Positions 42,376 to 51,785 of a stretch of 64,000 nucleotides of DNA are shown here, piece by piece. Where the stretch lies: assembly GCF_000421825.1 (NCBI RefSeq), contig NZ_ATXT01000013.1, forward strand, positions 186,001 through 250,000, read 5' to 3'. A program made the position numbers and the translations under genes. This stretch comes from Humibacter albus DSM 18994. Lineage in GTDB: Bacteria > Actinomycetota > Actinomycetes > Actinomycetales > Microbacteriaceae. The number at the start of each line of letters is the position of its first letter. The stretch's first letter is position 1. The notes beneath the pieces are model-generated. The model saw nothing but the letters and a program-made list of their open reading frames with translations. It had not been told where the DNA came from and did no database searches.

Positions 42376-43268
42376 CCGCGCTCGACACCGAGACGGCCTT
42401 CGCCGCCGAACTCACGAGCCCACCGCGCCCCGGCCGCACGGGAAAGCGTCGACGCCCACGCTGGGGCATGTGGATCGCTCTGGTGATTCTGGCGCTGTTC
42501 GCGTTCCTTCCTCTCTATTGGCTCGCGGTAACCTCGGTCACCCCGAACGATCAAGCGTTCAGCTATCCGCCGCGGCTCTTCCCCACCGAGATCACGTTCG
42601 ACCACTACCTCAAGATCTTCCGCACGCCCGCGATCTTCCGGTACCTGGAGAACAGCGTGATCGTCTCGGTGATCACGACGCTTCTGTCCGTCGCGGTCTC
42701 GATGTACATGGGCTATGCGTTCTCGAAGTTCCGCTTCCGCGGGCGCAAGTCGCTGATGTACTTCGTGCTCTCGAGCCAGATGTTCCCCCAGGCACTGCTG
42801 CTCGTCACGCTCTACGTCGTGTTCGCTCAGTTCAACCTGCTTAATACCTACCTCGCGCTCATCCTCTCGTTCACCACGTTCACGCTTCCGCTGTGCGTGT
42901 GGATGCTCAAGGGCTTCTTCGACGCGCTGCCCGACGACCTGATCGAGGCGGCCAAGATCGACGGCGCCGGGCCGTGGCGTACGTTCCACTCGGTGATACT
43001 GCCGCTCGCGGCTCCGGGCCTGGTGGCATCCGGTCTCTTCGCCTTCGTGCGCGGCTGGAACGACTTCATGTTCGCCCTCACGCTCGCCGGCCCCGAGAAG
43101 CAGACGCTGCCGCCAGGGCTCGTGAACATGTTCATCACCGAATCGAGCACGGCGTGGCCCGCCCTGATGGCGGCATCCCTCGTGGTGTCCGTTCCGGTCA
43201 GCGTGGCGTTCATCGCGCTGCAGCGCTTTTTGGTCGGCGGCGTCACCGCCGGTGCGGTCAAGGGATAG
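42372..43268 (+). CDS. CUT1 ABC transporter permease (MalG/UgpE type)
   Basis: 298 aa, six helices. EAA loop: IEAAKIDGAGPWRTFHSVILP. YMGYAFSKFRFRGRK and LQRFLVGGVTAGAVKG are typical of the family. Its ATG overlaps the upstream stop (ATGA), indicating coupled translation. Confidence 0.9.
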   Translation: MTALDTETAFAAELTSPPRPGRTGKRRRPRWGMWIALVILALFAFLPLYWLAVTSVTPNDQAFSYPPRLFPTEITFDHYLKIFRTPAIFRYLENSVIVSVITTLLSVAVSMYMGYAFSKFRFRGRKSLMYFVLSSQMFPQALLLVTLYVVFAQFNLLNTYLALILSFTTFTLPLCVWMLKGFFDALPDDLIEAAKIDGAGPWRTFHSVILPLAAPGLVASGLFAFVRGWNDFMFALTLAGPEKQTLPPGLVNMFITESSTAWPALMAASLVVSVPVSVAFIALQRFLVGGVTAGAVKG

Positions 43269-43289
43269 GACTGCAGATGCCCCGACTTA

Positions 43290-43334
43290 CGACACCCGCA
43301 CCCGCGACACCCGTACCCGCGACACCGAGGAGCG
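43290..43334 (+). repeat. 15-bp tandem repeats before binding-protein gene
   Basis: CGACACCCGCACCCG (43290-43304), CGACACCCGTACCCG (43305-43319) and a decayed third unit (43320-43334). They lie between the second permease and the solute-binding protein. In one frame they encode RTRDT repeats, but that frame has no credible start. Confidence 0.7.
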
Positions 43335-43413
43335 CGTTGCCCCGGCTCGCGACATCGAGACGCACCATCCGAGAACACTCCCTTCCCCCTCGCATTCCAT
43401 TCAAAGGAGAATC

Positions 43414-44712
43414 ATGACCACAGAATTCAGCAGACGTGACATGTTCCGCTTCGCCGCGGTCGGCCTCGGCGGAGTCGCCTTCGCCGGCGCGCTCGCCGGA
43501 TGCTCCGGCGACGGCAGCGGAGGCTCGAGCGGAGGCGGCTCGGGCGCCCCGACGAACTTCTCGTTCGCCTCCTGGGGCATGTCGGAGGAGGCGACGAAGC
43601 CGACTCTCGGTGCCGCGATCGACGCGTTCGCCAAGAAGAAGGACGTCAAGATCAAGACGCCCAGCTACGACTACAACGACTACTTGAACCAGATGACGCT
43701 GCAGGTGCGCGGCGGCCAGTTCGCCGGAGCGGCGCAGCTCGACGTGGCGTGGGCGTCCGGGTTCGCGGCGCTCGGCAAGCTCAAGGACCTGAGCTCCGTG
43801 GCATCCGGTCGCGGGTACACCTCGGCCGCGCTGAAGGCGGGCCAGGTCGACGGCAAGCAGATCGGGTTGCCCTGGACGATCGCGGCGATCGGACTGATCA
43901 CGAACACCGAGATTCTCGAGAAGGCGAAGATCTCGAAGCCGGCGACGACCATCGACGAGTTCGAGGACCAGCTGCGCTCGCTCAAGGGACTCGGCGGCGG
44001 AATGATCCCGTACGCGGCGTCGACGAAGGCGGCACAGCTGAAGGACATCCTCGTCTGGATGCAGACGTTCGGCTCGCCGCTCATCGACGGCAAGAAGTGC
44101 ACGATCGGTGACGACGAGTCCGTCAAGGCCGTCACCTGGTACAAGAAGCTGTACGACGACGGGCTCATCGCACCGGACGTGGACCGTGCGGCGGCGCGCA
44201 CTCTGTTCGCCCAGGGCAAGACGGCGATCTACGACGACGCGCCGGTCGGCAAGGCGGGCGTGGTGCAGTCCTCGCCCGACAAAGACCTGGCGAGCAAGAT
44301 GTCGTCGATGGCACGGCCCGTGCTGGCCGACGGTGACACCCCGGTCGAGGTGTTGTGGGGCCACCTAGTCACGGTAGTGGACGGCGACGGCGCGGACACC
44401 GCGGCGCAGTTCGCACAGTGGCTGACCAGCGACGAGAAGCAGACGCTGAGCTACTTCTCGAAGCTCGGACTGCCGCCCACGACGAAGAAGGCGCTCGCGT
44501 CGAGCGCCGTGGCCGACGACACGTTCGTCAGCGATTTCACGAAGCGGGTCACCGCGAACGCCAGTGCTGAGCCGCTGTGGAAGTTCCCGCAGTACGGCCA
44601 GATGGAGACCGAGATCGCCGACCAGGTGCAGGCGGTCCTGATCGGAAAGGCATCGCCGAAGGATGCCATGAAGGCCGCGGGTGAGGCGGTGCAGAAGCTC
44701 ATGGATGCCTGA
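43414..44712 (+). CDS. CUT1 sugar-binding lipoprotein (Tat-exported)
   Basis: 432 aa. The signal has a twin-arginine motif (FSRRDMFRF) and a lipobox LAGC with Cys30, so it is exported folded by Tat and then lipidated. The rest is a family-1 solute-binding protein (QLDVAWASGFAALGKL; GKQIGLPWTIAAIGLITNTEILEKAK; KTAIYDDAPVGKAG; VLWGHLVTVVDG). TCAAAGGAGAATC sets the ATG. It supplies the two upstream permeases. The ligand may be a rhamnose-containing oligosaccharide judging by the neighbours (inference). Confidence 0.9.
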   Translation: MTTEFSRRDMFRFAAVGLGGVAFAGALAGCSGDGSGGSSGGGSGAPTNFSFASWGMSEEATKPTLGAAIDAFAKKKDVKIKTPSYDYNDYLNQMTLQVRGGQFAGAAQLDVAWASGFAALGKLKDLSSVASGRGYTSAALKAGQVDGKQIGLPWTIAAIGLITNTEILEKAKISKPATTIDEFEDQLRSLKGLGGGMIPYAASTKAAQLKDILVWMQTFGSPLIDGKKCTIGDDESVKAVTWYKKLYDDGLIAPDVDRAAARTLFAQGKTAIYDDAPVGKAGVVQSSPDKDLASKMSSMARPVLADGDTPVEVLWGHLVTVVDGDGADTAAQFAQWLTSDEKQTLSYFSKLGLPPTTKKALASSAVADDTFVSDFTKRVTANASAEPLWKFPQYGQMETEIADQVQAVLIGKASPKDAMKAAGEAVQKLMDA

Positions 44713-44769
44713 CACGCGTTAGCTCGCAGCCGAACAGCGGGTGTCGCGGCGCCACGAGTGCCGCGGCAC

Positions 44770-44792
44770 CGCGTTCGGTGCGCCCGAACGCG
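44770..44792 (+). terminator. hairpin after binding-protein gene
   Basis: Perfect 9-bp arms CGCGTTCGG and CCGAACGCG with a 5-nt loop, 57 bp after the stop codon and 61 bp before the FAD-oxidoreductase start. It may attenuate read-through into the enzyme genes. Confidence 0.55.
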
Positions 44793-44853
44793 CCGCTAGA
44801 CGCCGGCGATGGCCGCCGACAGCGGCCGACCACGAAACCACTACCGGGAAGAC

Positions 44854-47112
44854 ATGTACCAGCAGAGCGTAGAGCACGACATCACGATCATCGGCGGAGG
44901 CCTGGCGGGCGTGTGCGCCGCCATCAGCGCGGCGCGGCTCGGCAAGTCCGTGGCCCTGATCAACAACCGCCCGGTGCTCGGCGGCAACTCGTCTTCCGAG
45001 GTGAGGGTCTGGGTCGTCGGCGCCACCGCGCACGGCGTGCAGCGTTTCGCCCGCGAGACCGGGGTGATCGGCGAGCTCTATGTCGAGAACCAGTACCGCA
45101 ACCCCGACGGTAACCCCATTCACTGGGACGAGGTGGTGCTGGATGCCGTGCGTGCGGAGCCGAACATCCACCTGTTCCTGAACACCGACGTGCGGGACAT
45201 CGTGATGGGGGAGAGCGACGGGGAGCGTGTCATCCTGAGTGCCCGCGGCTGGACGATGGGCTCCGAGATCGAGACGACGTTCACCAGCCCGTACTTCCTG
45301 GACTGCACCGGTGACGGGCTCATCGGCCACCTCGCCGGCGCGGAGTACCGGCTGGGCCGGGAGGGCCGAGACGAGTACGACGAGAGCTGGGCGCCAGAGA
45401 CCGCGCTGCGCGAGTTCCTCGGCTCGACGATCCTCTTCTACACGAAGGATGCCGGGCATCCGGTCGAGTTCGTGCCTCCGGAATCGACGAAGGACATCAC
45501 GAACACGCCCATCCCGGTCTCGCGCGTCATCCGCAGCGGAGACAGCGGCGCGCACTACTGGTGGATCGAATGGGGCGGCGAGCTCGACATCGTGCGCGAC
45601 AACGAACGGATCAGGGACGAGCTGCGCTCGGTCATCTTCGGCATCTGGGACTACATCAAGAATTCCGGCAGGTTCGACGCCGAGAACCTCGACCTGGAAT
45701 GGGTCGGAACGTTGCCGGGCAAGCGGGAGTACCGCCGGTTCCTCGGCGACCACGTGCTGAACCAGAACGACATCCTCGGCCAGACCGACTTCGACGACGC
45801 CGTCGGTTTCGGCGGCTGGTCGATCGACCTGCACCCGGTCGAGGGCATGTACGCGAAGGAGCCAGGCGCTCATCAGCGCTACTCCGACGGCATCTACGGC
45901 ATCCCGTTCCGCAGCTACTACTCCCGCAACATCGCCAATCTGCTGTTCGCAGGCCGTGACATCTCCGCCTCGCACGTTGCGCTGGGATCCAGTCGGGTGA
46001 TGGCGACGTGCGGCGTCGGCGGAGAGGCGGCCGGAACCGGTGCAGCGCTCGCGCTCGACCTCGGCGTGCGTCCCCGCGAGCTGGCGAGATCGCACGCCGC
46101 GGAGCTGCGGCAGTTGCTGCTCAAGCAGGACGCGTCGGTGTTCGGCGTCAGGAACGAGGACGCGGCGGACAAGGCGCGCGCCGCATCCGTCAGCGCGTCG
46201 AGTTTTCTCGCCGACATCGACCCGGCGATTGCGGACCCCGACTCCGAATGCGTCACGATTCCGCTCGACGCGGACCTGGCGACGATCGTGCCGGTGGACC
46301 CGGTGCTGGATTCGCTGTCGGTGCTGGTCACGTCCCGGGAAGACGTGTCGCTGCAGGTCGAGTTCTGGACGACCGGCAAGCCGCAGAACTGGGTGCCTCT
46401 CAACCTTGAGCGGGAGCTCACTGTGCCGGTGGGCGGTGATGACCAGCCGCAGTGGGTGGAGATCCCGGCGGCGTGGCATCCGGAAAGCCCCGAGAACCTG
46501 GTCGTCGTCCTCAAGGCGGTCGACGACGTGCAGGTGCACGCCAGGCGGACCCAGGTTCCGGGCGTGCTCGTGCTGCCGCACACCCCGGGAGCGGACGGCG
46601 ATCAGAACGTCGCCATCGAGGAGGCCGAGCCGATCGTGGCCTGGCCGGCGCGACCACTGCGCGGCACGACCGCCAGGGTGCGCGTGGAACCGGCGACGCG
46701 CGCGTTCGAGCCGCAGAAGGCCGTGGGCGGCTACCAGCGGCCGTATGGCGGCCCGCAGCTCTGGGTCTCGGCACCCCGTGACTTCATCGAACCCGAATGG
46801 CTGCGCCTGGACTGGGACGACGAGCAGGCCGTGTCGAGCATCGACCTCGTCTTCGACGACGACGTGGATGTCGAGCTCAATACGCTGCATCATCACCGCA
46901 CCCCCGACCGCGCCTTCCCCGAGCTCGCCAGGGACTACGCCGTCGACGTGCTCGGGGACGACGGCTGGCGCGAGGTCGCGACTGTCACGGCGAACCGGCG
47001 CCGGCACCGCCGACACGAGATCGACCCGGCGATGACACGCGCCCTGAGGGTGCGGATCCTGGCCACCAACGGCGCCAGGCAGGCACGGATCGTGTCGCTG
47101 CGCGTCTACTGA
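44854..47112 (+). CDS. FAD-dependent oxidoreductase with beta-rich C-terminal extension
   Basis: 752 aa. The N-terminal ~410 residues are an FAD_oxidored (PF12831-like) domain: ITIIGGGLAGVCAAISAARLG (about 10-30) binds FAD, LGGNSSSEVRVWV and FLDCTGDGLIGHLAGAEYR are family landmarks, and NLLFAGRDISASHVALGSSRVMATCGVGGEAAG closes the FAD site. The remaining ~330 residues are predicted beta-strand-rich, with segments (WLRLDWDDEQAVSSIDLVFDDDVDV; ALRVRILATNGARQARIVSLRVY) resembling jelly-roll/F5/8-type modules. Without a signal peptide it is cytoplasmic. Members of this family cluster with glycan genes but their reaction is not established. CGGGAAGAC precedes the ATG. Confidence 0.8.
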   Translation: MYQQSVEHDITIIGGGLAGVCAAISAARLGKSVALINNRPVLGGNSSSEVRVWVVGATAHGVQRFARETGVIGELYVENQYRNPDGNPIHWDEVVLDAVRAEPNIHLFLNTDVRDIVMGESDGERVILSARGWTMGSEIETTFTSPYFLDCTGDGLIGHLAGAEYRLGREGRDEYDESWAPETALREFLGSTILFYTKDAGHPVEFVPPESTKDITNTPIPVSRVIRSGDSGAHYWWIEWGGELDIVRDNERIRDELRSVIFGIWDYIKNSGRFDAENLDLEWVGTLPGKREYRRFLGDHVLNQNDILGQTDFDDAVGFGGWSIDLHPVEGMYAKEPGAHQRYSDGIYGIPFRSYYSRNIANLLFAGRDISASHVALGSSRVMATCGVGGEAAGTGAALALDLGVRPRELARSHAAELRQLLLKQDASVFGVRNEDAADKARAASVSASSFLADIDPAIADPDSECVTIPLDADLATIVPVDPVLDSLSVLVTSREDVSLQVEFWTTGKPQNWVPLNLERELTVPVGGDDQPQWVEIPAAWHPESPENLVVVLKAVDDVQVHARRTQVPGVLVLPHTPGADGDQNVAIEEAEPIVAWPARPLRGTTARVRVEPATRAFEPQKAVGGYQRPYGGPQLWVSAPRDFIEPEWLRLDWDDEQAVSSIDLVFDDDVDVELNTLHHHRTPDRAFPELARDYAVDVLGDDGWREVATVTANRRRHRRHEIDPAMTRALRVRILATNGARQARIVSLRVY

Positions 47113-47153
47113 CGTTCCAGCATCGGCCAAGCAGGGCGACGAAGAGAGCCCGG

Positions 47154-47225
47154 ACCACCGACCAGAACCGCACCACCGACCAGAACCCCACCACCGAGCA
47201 GAACCGCCACGCCGAGCAGGACCAC
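47154..47225 (+). repeat. four 18-bp tandem repeats between glycan genes
   Basis: Units begin at 47154, 47172, 47190 and 47208 (consensus ACCACCGACCAGAACCGC, the last unit diverged). In the frame of the downstream enzyme they would encode TTDQNR repeats, but the Tat signal and start codon lie further on, at 47280. Confidence 0.8.
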
Positions 47226-47279
47226 AGAGCGCAACACCACGAATCAGGCAAGACAGACGGCACGAAGAAAGGGAGCACG

Positions 47280-50200
47280 ATGCCTCAGAGCAGACCCATC
47301 GAACGACGCAACTTCCTGAAATACTCCGCGATCACGGCGGGAGCGGCAGGCATCGGCCTCGCCTTTCCGTCGACGGCGTTCGCGGACCAGCGCGGCAATG
47401 ACGTCGTGAATCTGTCGGACCATTCCACCAGGCTCACCTGGCGACGCAGCAGGGACGGCTGGAGCCTTCAGACCTTGCAGCGGCGCGGGCACAAAGGCTG
47501 GGTCAAGGCGGAATCGCCCTCGGGCGAGCACTCGCTCTGGTACGCGCCCGAAGGGGACGCACCCACGGCGGCTGCCGTGCGTCGCGTCTCGGTCGGGAAC
47601 CACCTCGACTTCCTTCCGCTGAAGGCCACCAGCTCAGGGCGCGATGTCACCTTCACCTCGAAGACCCACCTCGGCCCGCTGACGTCGAAGTGGTGGGTGT
47701 CGAATGGAGACGTGATCGTCTCGATGACGTTCACGGCGTCCACCGACGGCTGGTACAGCATCCCGTCGCCCGTGCTGGCCACCACCAGGGACCGCGACCT
47801 GAAGTGGGGCGTCATTCCGGGGTACTGGAACGCGTCGACCATCGAGAAGGATGATGAGCTCGCCTACCACTACCAGTTCGGCGTGCCGATCGTTCCGGAG
47901 GTTACCACCGAGGTGACCACGACGAGCCTGACGGCGATCGTGCAGAACGGGCGCGACGGCCTGAGCATCGCGGCCGTGGCGGATCCGAGCCTCGCGCGGG
48001 ATCCATGGGAGTCGGATGCCACGACCCTGAGCACCTGGCACGTGGGCGCGTCGCTGCGCGCCCTCTCCGGAGCGCTGTCGCCGACGGTCATCTACCCGGT
48101 CCTCGGGCAGGAGGGGTCGCACCTGAAGGCTGGGGACACTCTGGAGGCGAGTTTCCGCTACCTCCTGCGCGAGGGCAGCTGGGAGCAGATTCCCGCGGAC
48201 GTGATGACGGATGTCTACGGCGTGGGCAAGTATCTCGACCTCGCCAAGGCCGAGGACTCGCTGTCGCACCGCATCAACCGCATGCATGATTTCGTCGTGC
48301 TCCCCGACTCGAAGTGGCACACCTGGGACTTCGACGGCCTGACCCTCGGCGCGGAGAGCGGCAAGCCGTCCGACGTCGGCGCGATGTGGATGATGGCCAA
48401 GCTCACCGACGACCCGATCATCGTCAACGACCGCCTGCCGTACGTGCGCAACTTCAAGCTGGCGCAGCAGGACACCTCCTCGGGCCCCTTCGGCGGCGCG
48501 GCACTCGGCGAGTACTTCAAGGACGACGCGTTCGTCAGCGAGATCGTCTGGGCGAGCCGGAGCGGCGACGACTATGTGTCTCCCATCTTCACGACGTTCT
48601 ACACGCTCTCGGACGTGGGCAACATCCTGCTGTTCTCGAAGGACGACACGGAGCTGAAGAAGCGGCTGCGGCTCGCCGCCGACAAGCTCCTGTCGTGGCA
48701 GCATGCCGACGGCGGATTCGACGTCGGATACGTGCGAGACACCCCGACGAAGCTCAGGTACCCGGAACTGAAGGACTATCGCACGACCTGGTACGGCTTC
48801 CTCTGTGCGTACCGCGTCCTCGGCGACGCCAAGTACCTGCGCGCGGCACGCAAGGGCGCCGACTGGTTCGTGAAGAACGCGGTCGCGACCGGGAACTACC
48901 TCGGCGTGTGCGACGACACGCACCTCGTCACCGACTTCGCGGTGATCTTCGCGGCACAGTCGCTCCTCGACCTCTACGAGATCACTCACGAGAAGAAGTA
49001 CCGGGATGCCGCGGTGCAGGCCGCGCACGTCTACCTCCTCCACATCTACGACCACCCGATCCCGACCACGAAGACGAAGAACTTCCACGGCACGGACATG
49101 CCGGACTGGAAGACGAGCCAGGTCGGACTGAACTTCGAGCATGCGGGATACGACGGGAGCGCCAACCGGAACGGCCCGATCCTGCTCACCAGCCATGCGG
49201 GCGCGTTCGTCAGGTTCTACGAGCTCACCGACGAGAAGATCTTCCTCGACCTGGCGCGAGCGGCAGCGCGCGGACGTGACGCCTTCGTCGACCCGGTCAG
49301 CGGCATCCCGTCGTATTACTGGAGAACGGGCAACACCGGGGCGAGCCAGTTCCCCTGGCACGGCTGGTGGCACATCGGGTGGGTCACCGACTATCTGGTG
49401 CAGGAGGCGCACCTGCGCTCGAAGGGGAAGGTCTCGTTCCCCGGCGGGTTCTGCACGGCCAAGGTCGGCTCGCACAAGCCCTACGGGTTCGCCGCGGGAA
49501 CGGTGTTCGGCGAGAAGGCGGAGCTCTGGGCGCCTCGGCAGCTCGTCAGCATCGACAAGCCGGACATCGACTGGCTGACGGCTCGTGCGGTGTCGGGCAA
49601 GCGGTTGTACGTGCTGGCACTCAACCAGACGGATCGCGCGTTGAGTGGCACGGTCACACTCGATTCGCGTGCGGTGGAACAGGGCAAGATCGCCTCGTGG
49701 GGGCGCACGCGCACGCTGGAGAGCACTGCGGCGAAGAAGGGCGACAATGCGTGGACGGCGACAGTGCCCGCGCAGGGGATGACGGTGTTCTCGGTCGACT
49801 TCACGCTGGCCGATGACCCGAAGGGTCCGGAGCTGCGCCAGCTGACGGTGAGCGGCGAGTACCTGACGCCGACTGTGAGCTGGTCGTACTTCGCGACGGT
49901 CACCTCGCGGGCGCAGTGGCGCGTCAAGGGTGACACGGGATGGACTCAGACCGACGCGCAGGAAGGTTATGACTTCACTGCGCAACTCGACCTCACGAAG
50001 ATCACGACGCCCAATGTGATCGAGGTCAGCATCGCGACGGAACTTCCGGGCGGTGGTTCGGGAGTGAGCGATCCTGTGGAGTGGAAGGTCCCTCTGATCT
50101 ACGAGCCGGCCGGCCCGAACCTCGCCTTGAACCAGAAGGTCGACGTCAGCTCGACGTATGCGACCAAATACCCGGGGAGCAAGGCGGTCGATGGGAACGC

Positions 50201-50537
50201 GACAGACAACGCCAGCCGCTGGCTCTCCGCGGAGGACGACGCGGCCCCGACCATCGCCGTCACACTCGGAGGCGGGGTGACGGTGCCGAAGCTCGTCCGC
50301 GTGAACAGCGGCCCCGACGAGAAGCAGCGCGTCGTCGACTTCGAGGTACAGGTGCGCGAGGGCTCGGGCGACTGGACGACCGTGGGCACGGTGAAGGACA
50401 ACGCTCTGCGCACGGCGAGCGTCGCCCTCGAGGAGCACTCCGCAGACCAGGTGCGCCTCTACATCACGAAGTGCTCGCATGACAACGTCGACGTCGCGCG
50501 CATCTTCGAGTTCGAGATCTACGACCAGGTGAAGTAA
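47280..50537 (+). CDS. Tat-exported multidomain glycan-active enzyme (putative) with F5/8-type C domain
   Basis: 1085 aa. The signal peptide has ERRNFLKYSAITAGAAGIGLAFPSTAFA, a Tat motif with cleavage after AFA near residue 35. A beta-rich N-terminal part follows, then an (alpha/alpha)-barrel-like helical part (KLLSWQHADGGFDVGY; YRTTWYGFLCAYRVLGDAKYLRAARKGADWFV; LTSHAGAFVRFYELTDEKIFLDLARAAARGRDAFVD), beta modules, and from about 942 an F5/8-type (discoidin) sugar-binding domain (LALNQKVDVSSTYATKYPGSKAVDGN). The layout suggests a secreted glycoside hydrolase or polysaccharide lyase; no CAZy family could be assigned by eye. The rhamnose genes nearby suggest a rhamnose-bearing polymer. Confidence 0.75.
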   Translation: MPQSRPIERRNFLKYSAITAGAAGIGLAFPSTAFADQRGNDVVNLSDHSTRLTWRRSRDGWSLQTLQRRGHKGWVKAESPSGEHSLWYAPEGDAPTAAAVRRVSVGNHLDFLPLKATSSGRDVTFTSKTHLGPLTSKWWVSNGDVIVSMTFTASTDGWYSIPSPVLATTRDRDLKWGVIPGYWNASTIEKDDELAYHYQFGVPIVPEVTTEVTTTSLTAIVQNGRDGLSIAAVADPSLARDPWESDATTLSTWHVGASLRALSGALSPTVIYPVLGQEGSHLKAGDTLEASFRYLLREGSWEQIPADVMTDVYGVGKYLDLAKAEDSLSHRINRMHDFVVLPDSKWHTWDFDGLTLGAESGKPSDVGAMWMMAKLTDDPIIVNDRLPYVRNFKLAQQDTSSGPFGGAALGEYFKDDAFVSEIVWASRSGDDYVSPIFTTFYTLSDVGNILLFSKDDTELKKRLRLAADKLLSWQHADGGFDVGYVRDTPTKLRYPELKDYRTTWYGFLCAYRVLGDAKYLRAARKGADWFVKNAVATGNYLGVCDDTHLVTDFAVIFAAQSLLDLYEITHEKKYRDAAVQAAHVYLLHIYDHPIPTTKTKNFHGTDMPDWKTSQVGLNFEHAGYDGSANRNGPILLTSHAGAFVRFYELTDEKIFLDLARAAARGRDAFVDPVSGIPSYYWRTGNTGASQFPWHGWWHIGWVTDYLVQEAHLRSKGKVSFPGGFCTAKVGSHKPYGFAAGTVFGEKAELWAPRQLVSIDKPDIDWLTARAVSGKRLYVLALNQTDRALSGTVTLDSRAVEQGKIASWGRTRTLESTAAKKGDNAWTATVPAQGMTVFSVDFTLADDPKGPELRQLTVSGEYLTPTVSWSYFATVTSRAQWRVKGDTGWTQTDAQEGYDFTAQLDLTKITTPNVIEVSIATELPGGGSGVSDPVEWKVPLIYEPAGPNLALNQKVDVSSTYATKYPGSKAVDGNATDNASRWLSAEDDAAPTIAVTLGGGVTVPKLVRVNSGPDEKQRVVDFEVQVREGSGDWTTVGTVKDNALRTASVALEEHSADQVRLYITKCSHDNVDVARIFEFEIYDQVK

Positions 50538-50547
50538 AGGTCGCCCG

Positions 50548-51771
50548 CTACGCGAGCCGCTCGTCGAGCCAGTCGAACATGCGCTGGTCGACGAGCGCTC
50601 GCGCCAGCGGCTCGCAGTGGAAGTCGGCGCCCTCGGCGGCGGTGAACGGCACGAGCGTCGACACCGACGGGGTGAGTGCGGCGAGCTTCTCCGACTGGCC
50701 GGGCCAGAACTGCTCGCGCTCGGGCCAGGTGATCAGGAGCGGCGTCGTGATCTGCGCGGCGACATCCTCGTCGATCCTGTAACGCCGCACCTCGTGGAGC
50801 GTCTCTGCGTAGCCGCGCGGCCCGTAGGGGCGAGCGCGGAAGGCCCACGTTCTGGCGGCATCCTTCTGCAGTTTCAGGCCGAAGGCCATGTCCCGGTCGA
50901 ACTTGTCGTTCTCGCCCTTGTCGAGAAGTTCGAGCATGCTCTTCGGCAGATGATCGGACCAGGAGGTGGAGACATCCACCACGCCGGGATCGACGATCGC
51001 GGCCGCGAACCGGTGCTCGAACCCGAGCGCCCGCGTCACCCAGTAACCGGCCTGGCTGATGCCGTAGGCCGCGATCCGCTTCGGGTCGGTGTCGTCGAGT
51101 GCGAGCGCGAAGTCGAGCACCGGCGTGAGCACCGCCTCCCAGTCGGGGCGGAACGTCGTGCCGGCGTCGAACAGCATCGTCTGCTGGCCCGGTCCGTCGT
51201 AGAGCAGCACGGCGTATCCGCGCTGCAGGGCGCCGAACGCGCATGTGGCCCACATCGAGGAGAGCGACCCGTCGCTGCCGTTCGTGCCGATGAGCAGCGG
51301 TAGCGCTCCGGATGCCCCGCGCGGCCGGAAGAGATAACCCGGCAGGCTCGTGTTTTCGTACGGGATCGACACCCGTGAGGTCTCCGCCAGCGGCGTGGCG
51401 TCGACGAAGCGGTCCCACGCCTCGCGGTGCTGATGGAACACGTGCGCGAGCTCGTCGGCGGAATCGAGCGCCGATGCCGCGTTCACGGCGACGCCGTAGT
51501 ACGTGGATGCCCGCAACCACGCCGCCGCTCCGCTCGCCGCGTGCCCGCGTTCGAGGCATCCGCTCCCGATGCCGGCCACGCGGTCGCCCAGCCGTGTCCA
51601 GGCTTCGAACCACGCCCGATCGTTCTTCGGAGCGATGCCGTCGACCGCGGCCAGCACCTCGCCCGGATCGGAGGCGCCCGACGCCGCGGCGCCGAGCACC
51701 GCCCGGATGTCGAAGTCGAAACCCTCGTTCGACGAGAAGCCCTTGCTGAAAGTGTGCGTCGCAGCGCTCAT
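50548..51771 (-). CDS. alpha/beta hydrolase (FrsA / dihydropseudooxynicotine hydrolase-like)
   Basis: 407 aa. An N-terminal helical lid of about 130 residues precedes the hydrolase core: PGYLFRPRGASGALPLLIGTNGSDG (oxyanion loop), VLLYDGPGQQ, nucleophile elbow AAYGISQAGYWVTRAL with Ser in G-I-S-Q-A (last Gly of GxSxG replaced by Ala), and base His in GADFHCEPLA. The family splits C-C or ester bonds of small molecules and also contains peptidase-like members. CGAAGGGGGACTCG lies before the ATG. It ends 10 bp from the convergent enzyme gene. Confidence 0.8.
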   Translation of the reverse strand: MSAATHTFSKGFSSNEGFDFDIRAVLGAAASGASDPGEVLAAVDGIAPKNDRAWFEAWTRLGDRVAGIGSGCLERGHAASGAAAWLRASTYYGVAVNAASALDSADELAHVFHQHREAWDRFVDATPLAETSRVSIPYENTSLPGYLFRPRGASGALPLLIGTNGSDGSLSSMWATCAFGALQRGYAVLLYDGPGQQTMLFDAGTTFRPDWEAVLTPVLDFALALDDTDPKRIAAYGISQAGYWVTRALGFEHRFAAAIVDPGVVDVSTSWSDHLPKSMLELLDKGENDKFDRDMAFGLKLQKDAARTWAFRARPYGPRGYAETLHEVRRYRIDEDVAAQITTPLLITWPEREQFWPGQSEKLAALTPSVSTLVPFTAAEGADFHCEPLARALVDQRMFDWLDERLA

Positions 51772-51785
51772 CGAGTCCCCCTTCG

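Noticed and set aside
43252-43413. N-terminal extension of the binding protein through RTRDT repeats
   Set aside because: The Tat motif and AAAGGAGA ribosome site place the start at 43414.
44719-50480. Long minus-strand frames (803 and 948 codons) opposite the FAD oxidoreductase and the exported enzyme
   Set aside because: Composition is that of antisense shadows (repeated R, H, V, D); the plus-strand genes have domains, signal peptide and ribosome sites.
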